Positions 17,332-27,411 of a stretch of 38,110 bases of DNA are shown piece after piece. The notes beneath the pieces are model-generated. The model was not told the origin of the DNA. It searched no databases and saw only the letters and a list, made by a program, of their open reading frames with translations. The position numbers and the translations under genes were made by a program. Origin of the DNA: Desulfobulbaceae bacterium UBA2276 (GTDB taxonomy: Bacteria > Desulfobacterota > Desulfobulbia > Desulfobulbales > Desulfocapsaceae); assembly GCA_002347085.1 (NCBI GenBank), contig DDWW01000045.1:205-38314 (forward strand), in the 5' to 3' direction. Within the stretch, counting starts at the first letter, position 1; every line of letters starts with the position of its first letter.

Positions 17332-18918
17332 TCAGTTGCTGCCTTTTGTAATGGCTGGTAAAAACATGGGCCAAGGGAATTCCTTTTGAGATGATGATGG
17401 AGTCCATTCCACTTTATCTAACCAGCCCTGGTCTTCATTTTCTGATATGGATTCATCTTTGGTATAAACCCATTTGAGGGTATTTGTTCCCGCTGGAATG
17501 GTAAACGTCATTTGAGTCCAGCCTGTATTGCCGCTGATGCTCCCATTTTGTTCAGTTCCGTTGATGAAGAAACGAAGAAAATCATAGTCTGATTCCGAGG
17601 AGACCTTCCAGTAAAAATGTAAGGTGCCGGGGCCGGTTGCTATTGTTTGGATAGAGGATTCTTGACTGTCTCCTATTTGTCCACTTTGTGCGGCACTTGC
17701 GCCATAAAAATATGTGACCGTCTGCCCTGTCCAGTTGTCGCTCCCTCCTGTTGTCCAGGTTAGATCCGTGTTATCGACTGCTTGACCGAGTGGGATTGTG
17801 GTTGTCGTATAATTTGCCGTCACTGTTTTATCGCCAGTCATTGACAGGTTGCAGGTGACACCGGAGTTTGAATCGCAACCGCTCCAGCTGCTAAAGTTTG
17901 CGCTACCCACTGTTGCAGGCGCGGTCAGGGTGATGCCCGTGCCTGAGGCGATTCCTGTCCGGCTGTAATTGGTTGTGCCCGCATATGTTGACGGACTGCT
18001 GTTAATGGCCACACTGGAGGCACCGACGGAATTGACGTTCAGGGCGTAGCTCGTCGGTATTGCCGCACGATATCCTGCTATCGTTTCTTTGGTTAATCGG
18101 AGAAGGGCACTATTGTCTCCATTTGTGGCATCGCCGGCAGCAGTGCCGTTCCAGGTGATGAGGGGGGTGGAAAAGAGCGGGGCTTCCTGGTAGTAATTTC
18201 CGTATCCGTCAGTGTTGTAGGCCATGATGGTATGGTATTTGGTGCTATTGGTGCCTGTGAAATACCAGCCGGCAGAGTACGGGGCCGTTGGGCTGGTCAG
18301 ATATGTATTGGGGCCGGGGCTTGAAGTCTGGTATTTGGAGTGATGGGCGCCCAGATTGTGGCCCACTTCATGGGTCAGGGTGTGGCTGATTGCCACTGAG
18401 CGGATGGCGTTGACGGTAAAGGCATAACTGGGAGAGCCGGACCAGGATGAGAGTAGGTAGCCAACTCCGACATACCCATAGGCGCTGCCATGGTCAACAA
18501 GCATAGCCACCAGGTCAGCCCCGTAAGTATTGCGGGCGGTCTGGACTTCAGCAAAGACGCCGGTTCCGCCTTGGAGCGCGAACAGGTCATTACTCAAGGG
18601 GGTGGTTGGTGTTGATGTCGTGCTATAGTTTACAGGCATGGAGTGCACATGACGAAATGTCAGGTCAACGCCACTGTTCTGAATCGCCTGATTCATACGG
18701 GTGACAATATCCTGCGAGAAAGTGGTCATGCCGCCATTAGTGGTAATCCATGTCGTGGCCGTTGTGTCATAAACGAACATGATGTCAACGGTCGTTGCCT
18801 TTGCAGGTGGTGTACAGGAGAGCATGAGCAACATGCAGGTGAGAATAAACCCGGCCTTGATGAGCGGCGAAAGAATGGAGTTTGATTTTCTGTTGTTAGA
18901 AATTTCTAGAAGGATCAT
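17332..18918 (-). CDS. Secreted zinc metalloprotease (reprolysin-like)
   Basis: This 528-residue exported protein has the long zinc signature HEVGHNLGAHH near residue 185, followed by the Met-turn-like HTIMAYNTDGYG, so it is a metzincin of the M12B/M72 type. An N-terminal hydrophobic stretch (ILTCMLLMLSC) is a signal, possibly lipoprotein. The catalytic domain spans about 45-285. A beta-rich repeat of the divergent InlB B-repeat type (ending TGDKTVTANY) follows at about 290-370. The C-terminal 150 residues form a jelly-roll-like domain with WKVSSESDYDFLRFFING. There is no recognisable propeptide in this chain. The gene just upstream encodes what looks like one. The ribosome binding site is weak. 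Confidence 0.9.
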   Translation of the reverse strand: MILLEISNNRKSNSILSPLIKAGFILTCMLLMLSCTPPAKATTVDIMFVYDTTATTWITTNGGMTTFSQDIVTRMNQAIQNSGVDLTFRHVHSMPVNYSTTSTPTTPLSNDLFALQGGTGVFAEVQTARNTYGADLVAMLVDHGSAYGYVGVGYLLSSWSGSPSYAFTVNAIRSVAISHTLTHEVGHNLGAHHSKYQTSSPGPNTYLTSPTAPYSAGWYFTGTNSTKYHTIMAYNTDGYGNYYQEAPLFSTPLITWNGTAAGDATNGDNSALLRLTKETIAGYRAAIPTSYALNVNSVGASSVAINSSPSTYAGTTNYSRTGIASGTGITLTAPATVGSANFSSWSGCDSNSGVTCNLSMTGDKTVTANYTTTTIPLGQAVDNTDLTWTTGGSDNWTGQTVTYFYGASAAQSGQIGDSQESSIQTIATGPGTLHFYWKVSSESDYDFLRFFINGTEQNGSISGNTGWTQMTFTIPAGTNTLKWVYTKDESISENEDQGWLDKVEWTPSSSQKEFPWPMFLPAITKGSN

Positions 18919-18988
18919 CGCTCGGCTCGTATCGTTTTTTTTACTGTATTTACTTGAAATTAATGATCAAATAAATAAGCAGGGCCTC

Positions 18989-19561
18989 TTAATTGTTTGG
19001 TGGAACCAGGGGCGGGGTGTAAAGGAGTGGTGGCATTTTCTTGAGGTCGATTTCCGTCACCTGTCCAGCTCTTGTTTTGGTGTCGCCAACAACACGATAC
19101 ACCGTGGCTGTATCCAGATTTTGCAGGGTGATTATATAACCTTCAGTGGTGACGGTCAGTGAGAATGTGGACAGGTCGGCACCCTGTAAGTGCCCACTCA
19201 TGGAGACGATGTCTGGCTGGGGGCTTGATTCGGAGTCGACAATAATGTTGAAGTCAAGGCCAGGAAAAAAAGATACTGACAGCATGTTCCCGAGAAAAGA
19301 GGTGTCTGCTGCCACTCTATTCCCTGCTGTCGATAGCGGGAGAAAGAGGTCTGCCGCAAAGCTGACAGCTCCGACCCTGTTTATATAAGGTTCTGGATGT
19401 CCAGTGCTGGCCGTGTTTGCTATGTCTGCCTGGTTCTCCAGTGGTGACAGAATATTTATGTTTTTTTCCGCACCGGCGACAGCCGCGTAAGTCCATAAGA
19501 GGCAGGCGGTAATGAGCAGCATGGAAATCGGTTGCCAGGGGAAAATTGATTTCGAGATCAT
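18989..19561 (-). CDS. Exported protein like a metalloprotease propeptide
   Basis: This 190-residue protein has a clear signal peptide (LLITACLLWTYAAVAGA) and a good ribosome binding site (AAGGAGAGGAAC). Its mature part, FFPGLDFNIIVDSE, then GYIITLQNLDTATVYRVVGD and VTEIDLKKMPP, resembles the N-terminal prodomain found in peptidyl-Asp-type metalloproteases, where a beta-rich segment ends with such a V-x-x-I-D-x-x-x-x-P. It ends 70 nt before the start of the secreted metalloprotease on the same strand. The two are probably one transcript, with the prodomain encoded separately. That it inhibits or chaperones the protease is inference. Confidence 0.6.
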   Translation of the reverse strand: MISKSIFPWQPISMLLITACLLWTYAAVAGAEKNINILSPLENQADIANTASTGHPEPYINRVGAVSFAADLFLPLSTAGNRVAADTSFLGNMLSVSFFPGLDFNIIVDSESSPQPDIVSMSGHLQGADLSTFSLTVTTEGYIITLQNLDTATVYRVVGDTKTRAGQVTEIDLKKMPPLLYTPPLVPPNN

Positions 19562-19610
19562 GTTCCTCTCCTTGTAGATGTTGAGGGGGTGATATTTGTT
19601 TGCCCTCCTG

Positions 19611-22286
<2,676 letters not shown>

Positions 22287-22296
22287 TTCGCTCAAG

Positions 22297-22821
22297 TTAA
22301 GACAGCTTCGGGACTTCGTGGATGGTGGCGTGCAGACCAGTCTGACCTTTCTTGCCGTTATCAGTCTCGTCGATCTGCAGGATGGCGTAGGTACCGGGAG
22401 CCCCGTGCGGGCCGCTGCTCTGAAAGGTTCCCGGATTGATGAAAAGGACGCCCCCGGCCCGATGGCAGACCGCCTTGTGGCTGTGACCATAAACAATACA
22501 GTCGGCCTCGGGGAACATGGCCCAGACCCGTTCTTCAATGGTGTGCCGCGGGCCCCAGGCACCATGACACAGCCCGATGCGGTAGTCACCCACCGTTATC
22601 AGCTTGCTGTTTGGCAGGAGCTGCTGGTTTTCTCTGTTGCACATATTGCCATGGACCGCATGGATTTCCTTGCCGCTGAAGGCCTCGAGGACGGAGATAT
22701 CAGAGAGGTCTCCGGCGTGGAGGATGACGGAACATTCCGCAAAGACAGTGTCAACCTGTCTGCGGAAGGAATCTGTACAGCTATTCAGGTGGGTGTCTGA
22801 AAGAATGCCGACGTGAATCAT
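22297..22821 (-). CDS. YfcE-like metallophosphoesterase
   Basis: This 174-residue protein has the calcineurin-like metal motifs: GILSDTHLN, HAGDLSD, VHGNMCNREN and YGHSHKAV, with PGTFQSSG toward the end. It is the size of the YfcE/MJ0936 phosphodiesterase family. AGGAG lies 8 nt before the ATG, and a TATAAT -10 is found 35 nt upstream. It is the first gene of a short operon with mutS. Substrate in the cell is unknown. Confidence 0.9.
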   Translation of the reverse strand: MIHVGILSDTHLNSCTDSFRRQVDTVFAECSVILHAGDLSDISVLEAFSGKEIHAVHGNMCNRENQQLLPNSKLITVGDYRIGLCHGAWGPRHTIEERVWAMFPEADCIVYGHSHKAVCHRAGGVLFINPGTFQSSGPHGAPGTYAILQIDETDNGKKGQTGLHATIHEVPKLS

Positions 22822-22856
22822 GGCAAGGCTCCTGTATAAGAGGTGAATGATTTGTC

Positions 22857-22862
22857 ATTATA
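22857..22862 (-). promoter_or_regulatory. Candidate -10 box for YfcE-mutS operon
   Basis: On the minus strand this reads TATAAT, a consensus -10. The transcript would start about 30 nt before the phosphoesterase ATG. No good -35 is found 16-18 nt upstream, so this is only half a promoter. Confidence 0.45.
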
Positions 22863-22954
22863 CTGAAGCGGTCTTGGGGAAGCATTGAAAAAAAGAGGGT
22901 TAGGATAAAAAATAGGGGGTTTGCCGAGGTTAAACGTTTTTTTTTATGTAAAAC

Positions 22955-23083
22955 ATGCATACGTTGCACTATGCGTGGCTCGTTGAGTTTCCCTATGGTT
23001 GGAGCAACGGCCTTAACGGCAATAAATCGTCCGGCTATTATGTGCGTGCGGTGCGTTGCCATCTCGGTGCAACTGGACGATAA
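22955..23083 (+). pseudogene. C-terminal remnant of a DUF1566 protein
   Basis: The 42-codon frame from ATG 22955 reads YAWLVEFPYG, then NKSSGYYVRAVRC, and stops at 23081. This matches the last 35 residues of a DUF1566 C-type-lectin-like domain, as in the genes near 31-32 kb (SYAWIVVFNFG and NYVRCV). Upstream of the ATG there is no DUF1566 sequence, no ribosome binding site and no signal peptide, so it is a truncated piece. It has a two-residue insertion relative to the other pair, so it is a different family member. It lies in the 316-bp gap before an unrelated gene; the rest of that gap has no other clear content. Confidence 0.7.
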
Positions 23084-23137
23084 TGTTCGCACGATTGTCT
23101 TGTGAAAATCCATTGATTCTTTCGAAGGAGTAAGGCG

Positions 23138-24070
23138 ATGAATATCGTTTCATGCTTTCAGTATGCTCTTGTGGGGATGCTGTTCTGTGGAAATGTTTTG
23201 GCGGCGGAGCGCAAGGGCTTTCAGGCAGTTGGGCTTAGCAAGCTGTCTGACATGAGTGCCATCAACTGTGCCGCTGCGATCAAGGAGAGTGGCTGTCGTG
23301 AGTTCGAATTTGCTTTCATGCCGTTTTTTAACCTCGCCGACCCGTTTAAAAACGTCGGGACGCTCCTTGATATCCCCAACGTGAGCAAGGTGGAAACGAT
23401 TGTCCTCTCCTGGCGCGAAGAGACGGTAATGAAGGACACCTGGCCAAAGGTGTTGAACAGGCTTAATCTCCGTGCCCGAGAGGTAAATACCCATGTGAAT
23501 GCGGTGCGGGACAGGGTCACGAAGATCATTCTGATACCGATGCTGGAAGATCATTGGACGGAAGCAAGGTGGCTGGAGGCCGTTCATACCATCGCGGGGC
23601 AGATTGATAGCGGCGCGAAGATCTCTTTCCGGCGCTCAGAAATGAGGGGAACAGACATGCCTCCGTCGTCAATTACCACGCGCTTAAAGAACGGGACGAG
23701 CTACACCTTTACTTCGACCCGGTTAGAGGCTCATCGCATTGACCATGGTGGTCGTGCCCAGGTGATCAGCAATGATGGTGGGCTGGTTTACCAAGATTCC
23801 AAGATTTTCGATAAGTATGAGACGAAATCTTCGTTGCTCGATGCGCCGGGAGGATATTGCTCGGTGGCGAGTTGGATTTCCGGGGCAAATTCGACTTCGA
23901 AAGTCAGTATTCTGTGGCGTCCAGGTTACAATCTGTTTACGCGAACGTATTCGGGCGACGAAATCAAGTACCAAAAGCCAAATATGTCGCTCGACAAACG
24001 TTCTGACAACGACAGCGATCCCGCTTTTAACTTGTTCGAGAAGGAAGTCTTGAAGTCGTTTCTTCGATAA
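23138..24070 (+). CDS. Unknown exported protein
   Basis: A 310-residue protein after a GAAGGAG site (spacing about 7). The N-terminus MNIVSCFQYALVGMLFCGNV with ALAAE-type cleavage (VLAAERKG) indicates Sec export. I do not recognise the family. The first half has two cysteines (INCAAAIKESGC) and a run of alternating strands and helices (VETIVLSWREE, then TKIILIPMLEDHW), perhaps a barrel-like or Rossmann-like fold. The second half is polar, with WISGANSTSKVSILWRPGYN. The DNA just upstream is a DUF1566 remnant, which suggests that the locus has been rearranged. Codon use looks ordinary. No partner gene is evident. Confidence 0.75.
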   Translation: MNIVSCFQYALVGMLFCGNVLAAERKGFQAVGLSKLSDMSAINCAAAIKESGCREFEFAFMPFFNLADPFKNVGTLLDIPNVSKVETIVLSWREETVMKDTWPKVLNRLNLRAREVNTHVNAVRDRVTKIILIPMLEDHWTEARWLEAVHTIAGQIDSGAKISFRRSEMRGTDMPPSSITTRLKNGTSYTFTSTRLEAHRIDHGGRAQVISNDGGLVYQDSKIFDKYETKSSLLDAPGGYCSVASWISGANSTSKVSILWRPGYNLFTRTYSGDEIKYQKPNMSLDKRSDNDSDPAFNLFEKEVLKSFLR

Positions 24071-24227
24071 GTGTCCGCCGGGTGCCACTGGCGGCGGATC
24101 TGGAACGGGTGGAGCTGGCAAGGTCTGGCTATTCTGGTGGTCGCTATCGCGCCAAACCTTGACAGCTTTTTGACCTCGGCAAATTCCAGAAAAAGAGGGC
24201 GGATTTATTGTGTGTACAGGCAAGGTC

Positions 24228-24283
24228 GTGTAAGCCTGCGGATGTGAATACCGGCCAGGAAGGTAGGCCAAGACCTGCGGATG
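24228..24283 (+). other. Structured motif, copy P (GTGTAA-CTGCGG)
   Basis: This segment reads GTGTAAGCCTGCGG at the start and ends with AGGAAGGTAGGCCA and a repeat of CCTGCGGATGT. It could pair through AGGTC/GACCT and GCCT/AGGC. A related sequence (GTGTAA, CTGCGG, GTGA, AGAAGG, AGGCCA) is at 25967-26010, beyond the other end of citrate synthase. The class of RNA or element is not recognised. Confidence 0.35.
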
Positions 24284-24326
24284 TCGAGGTTCAGTCGTGA
24301 TGTTAAGGCTCTTGGGGATCAGCTTG

Positions 24327-25619
24327 TCAGCCCCGCTCCTTGACAGGGAGGAAATCGCGTTTTTTGGGACCGGTATAAATCTGCCTCGGTCTTCCTATCT
24401 TTCGATCCTTTGTATCCCGCATCATCTCCTGCCAGTGAGAGATCCAGCCCGGCAACCTGCCCATGGCAAACATCACGGTGAACATATCGGAGGGAATGCC
24501 CATGGCCCGATAAATAATACCGGAATAGAAATCCACATTGGGATAAAGGTTCCGTTTAATGAAGTAGTCGTCATTTCTGGCAATTTCTTCCAGCTTCTCG
24601 GCGAGTTCCAACAGAGGGTCGTCCACATTCAAGGTTCGTAACGTCTGTTCACAGGCCTCTTTAATAATAGTGGCCCTCGGGTCAAAGGTCTTATAGACCC
24701 GGTGGCCAAATCCAGAAAGGAGGAAGGGATCATTGGGATCCTTGGCCTTTTTGATATACTTCTCGAAATCATTATTGTCCCGATGAATTGCTTCCAGCAT
24801 TTTGATGACCGCCTGGTTGGCCCCGCCGTGGAGTGGGCCCCAAAGGGCACTGATACCGGCAGAGATGGAGGCATAAAGGTTCACCCCCGCGCTTCCTACC
24901 AGGCGTACTGTCGATGTTGAACAGTTCTGCTCATGATCCGCATGCAGGATAAGCAGTTTGTTGAGGGTGGCAACCAATTCAGGCTGAACGACATAAGGTT
25001 TCACCGGCTTGTCAAACATCATGTTGAGAAAATTCCCACAGTAGGAAAGGTCGTAACGGGGATAAACTAAGGGGTGGCCGACTGATTTCTTGTAAGAAAA
25101 GGCAGCAATGGTTCTGACCTTGGAAATGAGCCTTGCGGCAACAGACAGCAGGGCGTCATCGGAGTCAGCAGTCAGTTCCGGATAAAAATTACAGAGGGTG
25201 TTGACCATGGTGGAGAGGATGGACATGGGAGAGGCATTGGGGGGGAAATGATCAAAAAAATGGATCATATCCTCATGGATCAGGGCGTGTTGCGCCAGGA
25301 GTTCACGGAAGTTGTTCAATTGCTCCTGGGTCGGCAGCTCCCCGATGAGAAGAAGATAAACCACTTCAACAAAGGAACAATGCTCGGCAAGGTCTTGAAT
25401 GCCATAGCCACGATAATTGAGGATTCCCTTCTGGCCATCAACAAAAGTGATTGCGGACTTACAGGAACCGGTATTCATATAGCCGGAATCGAGAGTGATA
25501 TATCCGGTATCTTTGAGCAGAGTACGAATATCCACGGCCTTATCGCCTTCAGAGCCTTCAAAAAAGGGGAGTTGATACTGCTGGTCTTCAATGGTCAATG
25601 TCGCATGTTTTTCTAGCAT
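24327..25619 (-). CDS. gltA: Citrate synthase
   Basis: The 430-residue protein is the hexameric (type II) bacterial form. It condenses acetyl-CoA with oxaloacetate in the cytoplasm. Catalytic residues are in GPLHGGANQAV (His), FGHRVYKTFDPRA (His) and YPNVDFYSGI (Asp). The N-terminal LDSGYMNTGSCKSAITFVDG is typical of the GltA subgroup. An AGG is found 8 nt before the ATG. A 7-bp hairpin lies in the leader at 25646-25664. The gene is monocistronic as far as can be seen. Confidence 0.97.
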   Translation of the reverse strand: MLEKHATLTIEDQQYQLPFFEGSEGDKAVDIRTLLKDTGYITLDSGYMNTGSCKSAITFVDGQKGILNYRGYGIQDLAEHCSFVEVVYLLLIGELPTQEQLNNFRELLAQHALIHEDMIHFFDHFPPNASPMSILSTMVNTLCNFYPELTADSDDALLSVAARLISKVRTIAAFSYKKSVGHPLVYPRYDLSYCGNFLNMMFDKPVKPYVVQPELVATLNKLLILHADHEQNCSTSTVRLVGSAGVNLYASISAGISALWGPLHGGANQAVIKMLEAIHRDNNDFEKYIKKAKDPNDPFLLSGFGHRVYKTFDPRATIIKEACEQTLRTLNVDDPLLELAEKLEEIARNDDYFIKRNLYPNVDFYSGIIYRAMGIPSDMFTVMFAMGRLPGWISHWQEMMRDTKDRKIGRPRQIYTGPKKRDFLPVKERG

Positions 25620-25645
25620 CGTGTACCTATAATTTTATTCTTTAA

Positions 25646-25664
25646 GAAGAGTGGATTACTCTTC
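25646..25664 (-). repeat. Small perfect hairpin in citrate synthase leader
   Basis: GAAGAGT and ACTCTTC are perfect complements around a 5-nt loop, 27-45 nt before the gltA start. On the minus strand it is followed by TTAAAG rather than a U-run. It may be a leader structure. Confidence 0.4.
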
Positions 25665-26261
25665 AGCGGGTTATTGCCAGGTCGAGTGGAGAGGGGGGGG
25701 GAAGGAGCAAATTAGAAATTCAACCTATTCTGTTTCGACGCACTGGCAGTTCATCGGTTGCCGGAAGGTGTATTGTGGAAACATGGTCGATCCTTGATCG
25801 AATACGTCCACACTTATTCCAGAACCGGTTAATATCTACTCCTGAATCAATAAAGTAGCAGGAATGTGTTGAAAAAGCAAGTTCCGGCCCAATATCTGTT
25901 AAGAGCAAGTAACTTCCTTGAGGAGAATGGAAGGGACGCAGGTCACGAGTGCGGCCGGGAAAAGTTGTGTAATTCTGCGGGGGTGATCCCCGCTCCAGAA
26001 GGCAGGCCAGTCATCGGGTAGTGAACTCTTCGAGACTGATCGGAATATGGTCAGTTTTAAACGTAGGCTGGGGCGGATAGGCTGTAAGTCGTAAAATTAA
26101 AGCGGGTGGGTCTTGTCATTGTCGTGCAGAGAATGGCGAGGCAGTAGGAAAAAGAAGGGAAAACCGGACCATTCTCTTTACTGATACCATTTCTTTTTTC
26201 CATGTTGAAACCCAAGAATAAACGCGCCGTATTTACCTTCAGTTTCATGCATGATCCATAT
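25665..26261. other. 600-bp gap between gltA and tRNA-Gln
   Basis: No convincing protein gene is present. A 62-codon minus-strand frame (25720-25908) has no ribosome binding site or known motif. The stretch 25890-26040 is rich in possible stems: CTTCC/GGAAG around 25907-25932, and GCGGGG/CCCCGC around 25977-25992. It carries the second copy of the GTGTAA motif (25967-26010). It may encode a structured RNA, but none of the known classes fits well. Confidence 0.4.
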
Positions 26262-26338
26262 CGGGGAGTGGCTCAGTCTGGTAGAGCGCAGCGTTCTGGA
26301 CGCTGATGCCTGAGGTTTGAATCCTCTCTTCCCGCCCA
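26262..26338 (+). tRNA. tRNA-Gln (anticodon CTG)
   Basis: A cloverleaf fits over 77 nt. The acceptor stem is CGGGGAG with CTTCCCG (one G-T pair), and the D stem is GCTC/GAGC. The anticodon stem is CAGCG/CGCTG around the loop TTCTGGA, which gives anticodon CTG and reads CAG. The T loop is TTTGAAT, and CCA is encoded. The first T-stem pair is T-T and the discriminator base is C, which is unusual. A proline reading (TGG) would need a shifted loop. It ends 2 nt from the stop of ddl on the other strand. Confidence 0.88.
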
Positions 26339-26340
26339 TT

Positions 26341-27306
26341 TTATTTCTGCACTTTTCCTCCCTCTCCCTCAAGCGCCAGCTCGATCAAACGCTCCAGAAG
26401 TGCCGGGAAATCAAGCCCATAAACTGCCGCTGCCTGGGGGAGCAGGCTGGTCGGGGTCATCCCTGGAATCGTGTTCGTCTCCAGTATATAAATTTCACCC
26501 TCTTCGGTGAGGATCATATCGGTGCGGGAATAGCCGCGTAGTTGCAGGGCCCGATGGGCTTCCAGGGCCAATTGCTGGGCCTTTTCGCTCAGTTCCTGGC
26601 TGATGGGGGCCGGGCAGAGCTCCCTTGAGGCCCCGGGCTGATATTTGGCGGTATAATCAAAAAAGAGAAATTCCTTGTTGGGGATAATCTCCACCAGGGG
26701 CAGGGCGGTCAGCTCTTCATTGCCAAGGACCCCGCCGGTAATCTCCCGACCCTTGACAAACTGCTCCACCATGACCTGGGAGTCATGCTCGTAGGCGGTC
26801 TTGATACCGGCGGCCAGCTCTTCCGTGGTTGTGGCAATCGACATCCCCAGGCTTGATCCGGCCCGCACTGGTTTTATCACCAAGGGCAGATGCAGGCGTG
26901 CCAGCAATCTCTCCGGCGCCTGCACGTCTTCGGGCCGGGCCATCTCCCATTCGGCCACTGGCAGGCCATGCAGTCGGTACATGATCTTGGCCACATTTTT
27001 ATCCATGGCCATGGCGCTGCCCAGCACCCCTGATCCTTGATAGGGAATGCCCAGCAGGTCGAGATAGCCCTGCACCGTTCCGTCCTCACCGTACAAGCCA
27101 TGCAGAAGGATAAAGGCGACATCGATAGAGGGTGCATCCTGGGCCAAGGTTGCCAGATCCGTGGCGGGATCGTAGCGGGTGACTCTGAATTTCTGGGGAT
27201 CCAGGGCCTTCTCCACTCCCAGTGCGCCCTTCAGCGATACCTCCCGCTCACTCGATCGACCACCTGCCAGCAACGCCACCCGAATTCTCTTGTCTTCGCT
27301 CACCAC
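26341..27306 (-). CDS. ddl: D-alanine-D-alanine ligase
   Basis: A 321-residue ATP-grasp enzyme that joins two D-alanines for peptidoglycan. It has the N-terminal VALLAGGRSSEREVSLKGA, the ATP-binding LVIKPVRAGSSLGMSI, the Mg-binding ETNTIPGMTPTSLLPQAA, and HGLYGEDGTVQGYLDLLGIPY. The start is GTG 27306 or GTG 27303, preceded by AAGGAG. It is convergent with the tRNA-Gln gene (2 nt apart) and divergent from the GlcD-type gene, with a gap of only 105 bp that must hold both promoters. Confidence 0.96.
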   Translation of the reverse strand: MVSEDKRIRVALLAGGRSSEREVSLKGALGVEKALDPQKFRVTRYDPATDLATLAQDAPSIDVAFILLHGLYGEDGTVQGYLDLLGIPYQGSGVLGSAMAMDKNVAKIMYRLHGLPVAEWEMARPEDVQAPERLLARLHLPLVIKPVRAGSSLGMSIATTTEELAAGIKTAYEHDSQVMVEQFVKGREITGGVLGNEELTALPLVEIIPNKEFLFFDYTAKYQPGASRELCPAPISQELSEKAQQLALEAHRALQLRGYSRTDMILTEEGEIYILETNTIPGMTPTSLLPQAAAVYGLDFPALLERLIELALEGEGGKVQK

Positions 27307-27377
27307 AGCTCTCCTTTGTGTGCATCCTTTATTCGTGGCCAGGTTCCGGTTCTCTGCCGTTTCAATCGGAAATGGCC

Positions 27378-27405
27378 TTTCATTTTCTCAAGACTCGGCT
27401 ATTAT
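27378..27405 (+). promoter_or_regulatory. Candidate promoter for glcD, possibly leaderless
   Basis: TTTCAT (27378-27383), a 16-nt spacer and TATTAT (27400-27405) form a fair sigma-70 pair. The -10 ends only 6 nt before the ATG at 27412, so the start of transcription would fall on or next to the start codon. There is no ribosome binding site before this ATG, which agrees with a leaderless message. Confidence 0.45.
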
Positions 27406-27411
27406 ACCCCT

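Noticed and set aside
25720..25908. A 62-codon minus-strand frame in the gltA-tRNA gap
   Set aside because: No ribosome binding site, motif or context. It may be a relic but cannot be supported as a gene.
25890..26040. Resemblance to a c-di-GMP-I (GEMM) or cobalamin riboswitch
   Set aside because: GGGACGCA and GCGGCC are present, but the conserved core (GCAAACC, GGUAGG) is missing, and no suitable gene lies directly downstream.
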